A DNA stretch of 35,216 nt from NCBI GenBank assembly GCA_003254885.1, contig QANT01001546.1, positions 1 through 35,216 of the forward strand, read 5' to 3'. This document shows positions 11,501 to 20,355 of the stretch, piece by piece (within the stretch, counting starts at the first letter, position 1; each line of letters starts with the position of its first letter). The translations under genes and the position numbers were made by a program. The stretch is from Purshia tridentata. Lineage: Eukaryota > Streptophyta > Magnoliopsida > Rosales > Rosaceae. Below the pieces are notes generated by a model, which worked only from the letters and a program-made list of their open reading frames with translations, did not search any database and had not been told where the DNA came from.

Positions 11501-14460
11501 AGATATTCATGATACTTGATTGAGTTTTAGTCCATATATGGAAAATTTACTCTTGAGAAAATTATATTTTAGTTTCGTTTTATAGAGGGACAATTGAATT
11601 GTATCTTTGAAGCATAACCTTGTGTTGATCCTAGACTACTGAGGTTTAGGCATGGTATTTTTGGGGATTGCATGACGCCTAACATGTTTATGGCTGTTTC
11701 TTTTAAATTTTAGTTCTTCCAAATGATTATTGTTATTATCGTTGTTGTTGTTGTTCTTATTATTATTCTGATAAGAAACAAAACACCTTTATTAAAATGA
11801 AGCGATAAAAGTACAACAGCGAACAAGCAGTCCACTGAAGGTACAGTGACAAACTCTATCAGCCAGGTATCTCTTCAAAGTTAATGCAACACACACCTGT
11901 CCCCAATCTGCATAAATAAAGAGAAAGTTTTTATCTCTGAACTCTTTAGAAACCGGTGCCCATAATGAAGCCCAACTATGCACTATACCCCACAAAATGT
12001 CTACCTCCTCACATTATTAATATGCAATCATGTACTCAGAGAACTGTTTTGAGTTGGATGTATCATTTGTAACTGTGTTTTGTGCTATAATATGATTTTG
12101 AGAACCTCTCAATTTGACTATGCTTTGAACTCCACCAAAGGGGGGTTAGATACAGAGAGGGTTAGACATTGATAGTTGACTTTTGACCCATGCTGCAAGA
12201 GTTATATGTGGCAGCATTCAGCCCTGTCACAGGGATTATGCTTGTTTATTTTGAAGAGATAATAAATAGAGACATATTAATAATAACAGTTTTTGGTTAT
12301 GAATGTGTTGACACCTTATGAAATTGTTTCTCTGAAACGTTTTATCATTGTTAATTATGGGTAGTCAAACAATACTTTGGCTTTGCAGTTATTAAGACTA
12401 GTTAGTTGGTGAAACCTAGCATGCTCATAAGGCTGAGCACTATGAGCAGGCCTCTCTAATTTGTGTGTATTTTTGAACAGCTGGAACCTCATCTTGGAAA
12501 GATAAATTAGCTACCAAGCAAGCGCACACTCTAGACTGCATAGAGTTCATATTTTATAAAGGTCAATTAGGTTGCACAACCTTTTTGTACGAGTTACATT
12601 ACAAATTAAGGATTTGGTTTTTTGTATTCTCAAAAAGTAATAACTTTCAAGCATATCTATCATTAGTTTATTCAAGAAAACTTAACAGGAGACTGAGCGT
12701 ATTGTGGTGGAATAAGTATCAAGACTATCAACAGCAGTACTCAAAAGTAGATGGAGAAAGGATTGCATAATTTATGCATCTCTTGATATTGGTAATAATG
12801 ATTGTTATTTGATTTTTTTTCCTGTGTGTAGTTATAATGGCCTCTATAACTGGCCCTAGCATTAGAGTTTTGACAGAAATGATAACTGAAACTGAAAACT
12901 GATTATCACCATCTTATTCTTCCTCTTCTCTCTTTCTTTTTCTCCCTCTTCTATCTTTCTTGCATCAGTAGAATTATAAGACTTCTGGTTAATTATTTCC
13001 ATTTTTCTAATAAGTCTAAGTCCATTTCCTTTCTTACATAGGAGAAAATAAAAGGTACTTTTCTTGACTATATAACACTTTAATATCTCAGTTCTTTCTA
13101 AGAACCAACTGCAGAGAGAACATATGAGAAATAAGAAAGACCATTATAAATTTACGTGATTCATTAATTGCTATTTCCACTAATGGAAATCAGGTTATCT
13201 AGCTACACGACAGAAAACTACCCAGTGAGACATCCAATTTCAGACGACTTCCATATCGACAGTCAACTACAGAAGCATTGTTCCTCATGCACCCCAAAAG
13301 ACATTATACATATTGATATCCATTAGAATAGCTCCTGACATGGCAGGACATCACAGTCACTTCCAACCATGCAAACATATAGTACAATCCATTGACACCA
13401 GAAAAAAGAGAGCATTTCTAAAAATGAGCAAGTTATAAAGGTCTTGATGTCTAACTAGATGCAATGAACCTAAGCATCATAAATGCAAATTCAACTAAAT
13501 GAAAATGATAACACTGTAATTAGAAAAATCTTTACATGAAATTCCTCTTTTCCTGATTTAGCCAAAGCTACACATCTACATTTAAAAATAATAATACCTA
13601 GAGAATTAGAGCACACATCAAGTGCCTGAGCTCACACACAAAATCACCAGAAATCATGATCGAACCAATCCCTTCCCACCCCAAAACTCCTAAATTTAAG
13701 GTGAATTAACTTGTACCATTCAGAAAACAACATGAAAGCTTAATTGCACATAACCATCTCCCAAAACATCAGAAACGCTTAAAACGAAGTGACTAGGTCA
13801 TATCCTATATATAGCCAGGTGAGTGAAACATTGCAAGACCTGAACTATAGAACATAGTGAACTACCACTTACGCCTTCCATAAATAATCATACACCCCAT
13901 ATATTTGGAAAGCACCAAAAATCCCTAATTACTAGGTAAACTACCACTCAAAGTCAAGGCACACCAACAGGAAGACGAGCTGCAACAACCAAGCACCCTA
14001 ATCTACACAACAACAAGATAAAATACCAGAAACCCATTTTCTTAAAACATCCAAAGACCCCAAATTATGCAACAAAGATCAATATTACCACATACCCATT
14101 TGCTCAAAACATAAGACGATCTTATTATGCAAAAAAAAATAAAAAACAAACAAACAAACAATCAGAGTGAAATATATTTAATAGAGAGAGAGAGAGAGAG
14201 AGAGGAATATTGGCCATACCACTGAGCTTAATTGCAACTTTGGCATCAAACCCAGACTTGGTAGCATGGTGAGGAAGGATCCAGAAGATCCCAGAGAGAA
14301 AAACTGATAAGCTGAGAATTAAAACGAAGACGCATCGAAAGCTGAATCCTTTGGTGATTCGGTTTAAAACCATCGAACATCCGTGACAGATGAGTCCCGA
14401 AGAATTGACAACCTCATGACTCTGCTGCTGCTGATGCAGAAATTGCTCACTTTTCCCCAT
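8544..14460 (-). CDS. DUF7036 membrane protein with proline-rich region (five exons)
   Basis: Five exons joined by GT-AG introns with matching phases: 14460-14220, 10899-10790, 10699-10328, 9828-9228 and 8632-8544, coding for 470 residues. The N-terminus is Gln-rich and cytosolic-looking (1-35). A single hydrophobic segment at about 42-60 (VFVLILSLSVFLSGIFWIL) should be a signal anchor. Residues about 80-315 form the conserved DUF7036 region (starting AYFRLEKPVSELVPHIRRLE). A Pro/Ser-rich stretch (about 318-442: SPAPSPEPS, PPAPSK, SPSPAPPPS) resembles hydroxyproline-rich cell-wall glycoproteins. The last exon adds a very hydrophobic tail (WLLEFSGLFIFHLLWWLL) before the stop. The function is unknown; a plasma-membrane or wall-facing protein is an inference. 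Exons 1-4 are secure. Exon 5 is predicted from a good acceptor, exact phase and a hydrophobic end typical of the family. The start is the first ATG of the only coding frame upstream of the anchor. Confidence 0.87.
10900..14219 (-). other. Large intron 1 of the DUF7036 gene
   Basis: A 3.3-kb intron with donor GTATGG next to 14220 and acceptor TTTTTCCAG next to 10899. A (GA)n microsatellite lies just inside the donor (about 14182-14204). A LINE-like 3' tail lies at 11720-11995. The rest is AT-rich, and I see no nested gene in it. Confidence 0.75.
11720..11995 (-). mobile_element. Possible LINE 3' end in the intron
   Basis: Read on the minus strand, the segment ends TTTTGTTTCTTATCAGAATA and runs into a trinucleotide tail (AAT/AAC repeats; plus-strand GTTATTATCGTTGTTGTTGT at 11728-11768). 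This ending is typical of 3'-truncated plant LINE copies. No coding remnant with recognisable reverse-transcriptase motifs is left. Confidence 0.35.
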
Positions 14461-14774
14461 TTGCAGAGCATCTGGGACTCCCCTCTCTCTCTTTCTTTCT
14501 CAGTCTAAACAAGAAGAAGGAGGCGAAGATGTGAGAGACAAGTGTTCATGGTGAGTATCGCCCTGTTTAAACAATTAACGAGACTTTTCTTTTCGTTTTT
14601 TACTCTCTCTCTCTCTCTAAACCACGCACTCAGTCACTCATAGTCACAGCAAGTCACGAGTCGCTATCTATCCTTTTTGTTTATCTATCTTATTATTTTT
14701 TAGGCTACCGAACGTTGAGATGAAGCAAAGCTGAAAAAGAAAGAATGTGCGACACTGTAAGAGAGCATAAAGAT
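14461..14774 (-). promoter_or_regulatory. DUF7036 upstream region and probable 5' leader
   Basis: The region just upstream of the start codon is rich in CT/GA (14481-14505 and a (TC)n run at about 14601-14618), common in plant core promoters and 5' leaders. No TATA box or transcription start can be placed with confidence. A MITE begins at 14775. Confidence 0.3.
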
Positions 14775-15276
14775 GCCAAATGACATTTTCTCCCGATACT
14801 TTCATGAAACTTTTACTTTGCCTTATTCTTTTATTTTCAGCAATTTCAGTCATATATTTTTAATACGATAACAATTAAGTTTAAATTGTTAATTTCTTTC
14901 AAATGGATCATTAAAAATTCTACGTGCATTGCACATGATGACATTTCAAATATCTTATTTCACTTTGATGCTTATATAAGCTCATACTTGCCCTTATACA
15001 CAATCAATAAATAAAATAAGAAGTTTTAATGTCAAATTGAACACGTTAAATGACAAGTAGTGGATTAAATAGGCAGATAGGTAACTAAAATATTTGAAAT
15101 ATCACTCATGTACGAAGGAAGTACTTCTAGGTCAAATTTCTACAATGTAAATAATGTTAACTATTTGATCTTAATTGTTATCATATAAAAAGTATATGAC
15201 CAAAATTGCTAAAATAAAAGTACATGACTATAGTGAAAATTTCATAAAAGTACAGAAACCAAAAATGTCATTTGGC
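14775..15276. mobile_element. MITE with long terminal inverted repeats
   Basis: The left end GCCAAATGACATTTTCTCCC (from 14775) matches the reverse complement of the right end (GGCCAAATGACATTTTTGGT, read inward from about 15277). The match continues about 110 bp into the element with moderate divergence, including TTTTATTTTCAGCAATTTCA against TTTTATTTTAGCAATTTTGG, and a shared GATAACAATTAAG. About 500 bp long with no coding capacity. I could not identify a clean target duplication, so the superfamily is unassigned (Mutator-like ends are possible). Confidence 0.65.
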
Positions 15277-15369
15277 CAAATATTAAAGAGATGAAGCTAA
15301 ACAAATTGATTTTCACCAAAATAAAAAATAAAAAAAGCTAAGCCTATTGATGGATAAACTTTTATTGAA

Positions 15370-15830
15370 GTGAAAAATGTTTTAATCATGAAATGAAAAA
15401 TCAAGAATAAACTAATAATTTAAAGAGAGAAACAAGAAATGAAGCTTGAAGAAAAAGAGTTTCATTGATTAGCAAAGATTAAAAAATTACAATGAAATAA
15501 AGTAAGCCCAGTATATTTGAGAGTGAACTAACTAAAAACAAACTAACAATTGCAACTAAAAAACTAACTGCTACTAATAGCATAACAAACTAATCCATGT
15601 GTCATCATTCTATTGGCTAATGAATAATTAAAATTTTAACAGTTGTAACAATTGATAACCTAACACGTGTCCTTCATAAGCTGTTATATGCTCAATATCC
15701 CCCCTTAACCTCAACTAGGGGACCAAGCCAGTTGCAGCAATGTTAATAATGAAAAGGACTATGTAAGTCCTTGGTAAGCACATCAACAGTGTTATTAGAG
15801 GTAGAGACATATTCTGTCATGCCCTAAAAT
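15370..15830 (-). mobile_element. 3' end of a Ty1/copia element (minus strand)
   Basis: Read on the minus strand: a fragment of the polyprotein C-terminus with VDVLTKDL (15765-15790; the conserved LADVLTK region after RNase H), a degenerate LGLVP..LRGDIE ending, a polypurine tract AAGGGGGG (about 15699-15706), then an LTR starting TGAGCATATAACAG at 15694 and running to about 15370. The LTR has a TATA-like AAATATACT and the characteristic end ATCAATGAAACTCTTTTTC. Everything 5' of the RNase H tail is missing. Stops and a frame change show it is dead. Confidence 0.7.
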
Positions 15831-15854
15831 TTGGGCTAGAAGATTGTGAACACA

Positions 15855-18385
15855 CATATTAAGTGTGTGTTTGTTGTTTATGGACCATTTCAGAAGGGGT
15901 ATCGATTCTATCATCCTCCCACTCAAAAAACCTTTGTTGCTATGGATGCCACTTTCTGGGTGAAGATGTTATGTTTTTTTGGGATTCTTCATTTCTAGGG
16001 GAGCATACAGTTGAGGAAGTATAGAATTCTTGGACCATATTAGAGGTGTTTAGTAGATTCTATCATCCTCCCACTCAAAAAACCTTTGTTACTATGGATG
16101 CCACTTTCTGGGTGAAGATGTTATGTTTTTTTGGGATTCTTCATTTCTAGGGGAGTATACAGTTGAGGAATTATAGAATTCTTGGACCATATTAGAGGTG
16201 TTTAGTCCGTGCGACCTGTCAGCCCCAAACACCCAACGGTCGGCTAATGTTGATGGAGAAAATGGTTCATCTCTGAGTTGGCAATTTCTCCTAATCGGTT
16301 GCCTAACCAAAGTGGTTCACCTTAGGATGATTTCGACCGGTCGACTGATTCTCTCGATGGTCGTCAAACCATAGTGATGAAGTTGGCTTGCCTCTGGACA
16401 AGTCCGATCAATCAGCCAGTTCTCTCGACCGGTCGTCCACCTATGGTGAAGACAATAGTGCGTCTCTAGATGTGCTCGACTAGTTGGCACATCTCACCGA
16501 TCGGTTTTCCAGCCACAGTGGCGATTTTAACTTGTCTTTGGAGCTTTCTAACCAATCTAATGATACAAGTAAAATTCTCTCAACTCCATCACTTGCTCAA
16601 TCATCTTTTGATACATTACAAGAGACACAACATAATCTTGATACTCATTCTAATACTTTATCTAGTCCTAGTCCTCATCTTGAGTCTGCCCCACCTAAAT
16701 ACCCTCTACCACCACGTGCAACTTGTAGAATACCTGCTACTCAGTATGAGTCTGATGTGAAAGCTAAGGCTAAATACCCTATTAGTAAGCACGTGCCATC
16801 CCATAGGTTTTCTAGATCATATGAAAGCTTTGTGAATATATTATTTTCAATCTATTCCAAATAAGTTGTAGGAGGCTTTAGCTGATTTCAAGTGAACCAA
16901 GGCTATGACAGAAGAGATGGATGCATTTAAGAAGAACACAACATAAGACCTTGTTCCTTTTCCTAGGGGGAAGATAATGGTAGGGTGTCGGAGGATTTAT
17001 ATAGTCAGATATAGGGCAGATACTAGATTGAAAGATATAAGGCTCAGCTGGTGGAAAAAGAGTATACACAATCTTATGGTATTGATTACCAAGAAAAATT
17101 TGCTCACGTGGCCAAACTCAATACAATCAGAGTGTTGTTGTCTTTCGCAGCAAATCTAGACTGGCCATTAGAATAGTTCAATGTGAAGAATGCTTTTCTG
17201 TGTGATGATCTTAAGGAAAAGGTGTATATGGACTTACCACTGAGGATGATTAGCCCACGATCAAGTGTAGTGTGCAAACTTAAAAAGATATTATATGGGT
17301 TGAAGCATTCTTTAAGAGCCTGGTTTGGTAGGTTCACCAAGGTAATAAAGGGTTTCGGATATCAGCAGTTTAATTGGGACCATACTATATTCTTTAAGTG
17401 AAGAAATAACAAGCTAACTGTCTTGATTGTATATGTAGACGATATGATAGTGACATGAGATGATGTAAAGGACGTGAGTAATCTGAAGAAATATCTTGCT
17501 ACTAAATTCGAGATGAAAGATTTAGGAGCATTGAAATACTTTCTCGGGATTGAAGTGGCTAGATCAAAGCATGAGATATTTTTGTCACATAGGAAGTATA
17601 TATTGGATTTGCTGAAAGAGACAAGTAACCTTGCTTGCAAGCCTACAAATACACTAATTGAGCAGAATCACAAGTTGTTTGATTGCTTAGATTCAGCTCC
17701 TGTAGATAAAGAGAAATATCAAAGACTTGTAGGGAGGTTGATCTATTTGCACATACATGACTTCATATTGCTTATCTTGTTAATGTTCTCAGTCAATTTA
17801 TGCATGCCCCTCTTAAGGCTCACATGGATGGAGTTAATAAGGTACTACAATGTCTAAAGACCTCTCCAAGTGAAGGCATTCTCTTCACCAAACATGGTCA
17901 TCTTGATGTAAATGGCTATGTAGATGCAAATTAGGAGGCTCAGCTGATGACAGAAGGTCTACCTCTATGCACTTTACATTTGTAGGAGGCAATCTTGTTA
18001 AATGGAGAAGCAAGAAATGACATACAGTGTCAAGATAAGTGCAAAAGCATAATGCAGAGGTATGGCTAATAGTCTTAGTGAATTATTGTGGGTAAGTTTT
18101 CTACTATGTGATTTGGGGTTTAGACCAAAAAGTTCTATGAAATTTTTATGTGATAACAGTCAGCTATTGCAATTGCTCACAATCCTGTCCAACATGATCG
18201 AACCAAACACATTGAGATCGATAGATTCTTTATTAAATAGAAGTTAGAAGCTGGAATTGTCAGTTTTCCTTTTGTGAAGTCTGAAGATCAGTTGGCAGAC
18301 CTTCTTACAAAGGCTATGGCTAGTAGGGTATTCATTGATTCATTCGGCAAGTTGGGCATGTGTGAAATCTATGCACTAACTTGAG
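15855..18385 (+). pseudogene. Ty1/copia pol remnant (integrase tail, reverse transcriptase, RNase H)
   Basis: Readable pieces in several frames, in the expected order: KCVFV..GP.QKGYRFYHPP (integrase C-terminal GY-motif region, 15860-15950); the linker YPISKHVPSHRFSRSYESFV (about 16776-16840); the start of the reverse transcriptase with PRGKIMVGCR (about 16960); VKNAFLCDDLKEKVYMDLP (about 17180-17240); CKLKKILYGLKHSLRAW (17275-17325); the catalytic YVDD (17432-17443); a continuous RT/connection block NLKKYLATKFEMKDLGALKY (17477 onward); and the RNase H end EDQLADLLTKAMA (about 18285-18320) and LGMCEIYALT (18352-18381). Several stop codons interrupt it, for example at 17398-17400 and at 17456-17458 just after YVDD, plus frame changes. 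It cannot make a functional protein. Confidence 0.8.
15904..16206 (+). repeat. 152-bp tandem duplication inside the copia integrase remnant
   Basis: GATTCTATCATCCTCCCACT... (15904-16055) is directly repeated at 16056-16206 with only about four differences. Both copies carry the FYHPPTQKTFV.MDATFW coding remnant, so the duplication arose in the element or after insertion. Confidence 0.85.
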
Positions 18386-18391
18386 GAGGAG

Positions 18392-18600
18392 TGTTGGAGT
18401 AAATACATAGTTTGAGCTTGGTAATTAGTTTTTGGGTTATTAATTATTATATGTATATCCTAACCCATTAGGGTTTGTATTATGTTTCCTAACTAGGGTT
18501 TGTATGTATCTCTCTAAATAGAAGAATAATATTCAAAAAATATTATTTCAAAACTCATCTTACTTTGGCATTAATTACTCCTAGTTGATTTCACACTATC
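18392..18600 (+). repeat. 3' LTR of the plus-strand copia remnant
   Basis: It starts TGTTGGAG directly after the purine-rich tract. It contains repeats of CTAACCCATTAGGGTTTGTA / CTAACTAGGGTTTGTA and a TATA-like CTCTAAATAGAAG. Its 3' boundary is not fixed because no second LTR is present to compare. Confidence 0.6.
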
Positions 18601-19523
18601 TCTCACTACAATGCCTGCAAAGTCTAAGAAGGGTTGATCTCTAACCAATGACTCAGTAAGGACAAAAAACCTTGATCAATATGCAGAATTGATCCAATTG
18701 AAGCTTTAATTACAACAAGCCACAAATAATATATAATATAATAACATTACTAATGCATGAATGTTATGATGCACTTCCTTAATTAAATCCCCTGAAAAAT
18801 ACACTGCAATATATCTTCACTTCTTAACTTCGAATGCAAAGAAGGTCCTAAGTGTGTCTTGGGGATTGTTTTATTCGTGCGCAATGAAAAGGGCTTCACT
18901 CCCTGTGCACACTAGGAAATTTAAATAGCATAATTTAATTCTCAATACCTACTCACCACTACTCCATTTCCAATGAATCATGCTTTACGTTCAAATAAAT
19001 GCATTTTCAAATAAATGCACATAATTATATTTAATAATTAACTGACTCATATCGTACTCAAGTAATTCAGATAAGTCATATAATTCATGTATTAGTACGC
19101 GTATATTTATTTTTCAACAAAGATTTAATAAAACAAAAACAATCGACCCTAAAGTATGGTACTGGAAACTATCATTTTTCCTAGAAAATTTTAAACTTTT
19201 GCATATTCGACTCTCTTCCATTTCCTTTGATTCTAATACTTCAAATAGGTTCTTGGGCCTCTAGAAACAAGTTTAAAGTGTTCCAAAAAATCATCCACCC
19301 TCAAATCAACCTAAACCTCAAATCTTGTTTTTCAATATAAACCCCAAAAATGGCTAAGAAAACTCAAAAAGAATTCAAACTTACCTCTTCAACTCAAGGC
19401 CTCTCCTCCACGTACAGTTCTCTCTCTCTCTGTCTCTCTGTCTCGTTCTTTCTATCTCACCCTTTCTCATCCTCTTAATCTGTCTCTTTTTTCTCTCTTT
19501 CTTCCTCTCGGTTTCTCTCCTCT
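18601..19523. other. Intergenic, CT-rich toward the hAT insertion site
   Basis: AT-rich sequence without a supported gene, then a pyrimidine-rich tract (19420-19523, CTCTCTCT and TTTCTC runs) into which the hAT element inserted. The same tract resumes after 23121. Confidence 0.5.
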
Positions 19524-19531
19524 TTCTCTTC
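19524..19531. repeat. hAT target-site duplication, left copy
   Basis: TTCTCTTC, identical to 23114-23121 on the other side of the element. Eight bases is the standard hAT target duplication. Confidence 0.9.
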
Positions 19532-19547
19532 CAAGGAAGCACGGATA
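19532..19547. repeat. hAT left terminal inverted repeat
   Basis: CAAGGAAGCACGGATA; pairs with 23098-23113. Confidence 0.88.
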
Positions 19548-19735
19548 CTTCACTTCAGCTGGGTATGCAGTATCCGATACCTCAAATGCACCGATACAGC
19601 ACCGATACGGCACCATACGTATCGGATACTCCAAATACCGTATCTGTTGACTTTTGAACTTGTTGACTTTCGAATACGGCTCGGATACTCCATGGATACA
19701 CCACCGATACGGTCAAGATACAGTCAAGATACGGC
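19543..19735. promoter_or_regulatory. hAT 5' subterminal repeat array (probable transposase-binding sites)
   Basis: About a dozen copies of CCGATAC/GTATCGG or one-base variants (CGGATAC, CCGATACGG, GGATACACC, AGATACGGC) in both orientations within 200 bp. In characterised hAT elements such as Ac, short repeats in this position are the transposase-binding sites; that role here is inferred from position and arrangement. Confidence 0.7.
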
Positions 19736-20053
19736 ATGGGGCATTTTTCAATTATTTTTAATTAAACAGGGTCCAATTTGAAATATAACATATATATGGA
19801 TAAATTGTGAAATTAACAAAAACATCTCTCTCTCCATTTGATCGACAAACCTAAGGGACTACTAAGATTGGGGCTTTTCATAAACTAGAGCATAAAGAAC
19901 AGAAAATTAAGAAAATAAGAGATAGATCTGAAAGAAGAAGAGAAAGAGAAGAAGATTGAAGGAGAAGAATGAACTCACAGCTGCGTCGAGGATCGTCATC
20001 ACCATTGCAGGCTGAGGTAAGTTTCTCTGCCGTTGCCTTCTCTGCTTTCTTCT

Positions 20054-20140
20054 TGTGTTGTGCGGCTGCCTTCTCTAATTTTTGGAACCTGTTATGCGCT
20101 GCCTTCTCTGATTTTTGGACCCTGTTATGCGCTGCCTTCT
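20054..20140 (+). repeat. 33-bp tandem repeat in hAT intron 1
   Basis: The unit GCTGCCTTCTCTAATTTTTG... begins at 20065, 20098 and 20131 (about 2.4 copies, period 33). Confidence 0.8.
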
Positions 20141-20179
20141 GCTTTCTAATTCCTTTTTTCCTTTATTAGTTACTTGTTT

Positions 20180-20355
20180 GGGTATTTGGGTATATGAGGG
20201 GTAGATATATATATGGTGATTAATACCTTTTTTTGGGCTGATTTTTTTGTTCGGGTGAATTGGGCAATGGGTATTTAGGTATATTAGGGGTAGATATATA
20301 TGGTGATTAATACCTTTTTTTGGGCTGATTTTTTTGTTCGGGTGAATTGGGCAAT
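20180..20355 (+). repeat. 88-bp tandem duplication in hAT intron 1
   Basis: GGGTATTTGGGTATATGAGG... (20180-20268) is repeated at 20269-20355 with few differences. An open frame on the opposite strand (20075-20371) is made of this repeat and is not a gene. Confidence 0.85.

Larger units (their letters stand above)
15831..18600 (+). mobile_element. 5'-truncated, decayed Ty1/copia retrotransposon
   Basis: The remnant begins inside the integrase C-terminal region and runs to a 3' LTR. It has no gag, protease, integrase core or 5' LTR. The polypurine tract GGAGGAG (18385-18391) is followed by an LTR starting TGTTGGAGTAAATACATAG at 18392; the LTR end is uncertain (about 18540-18600). The left edge abuts an oppositely oriented copia fragment. 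Confidence 0.8.
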
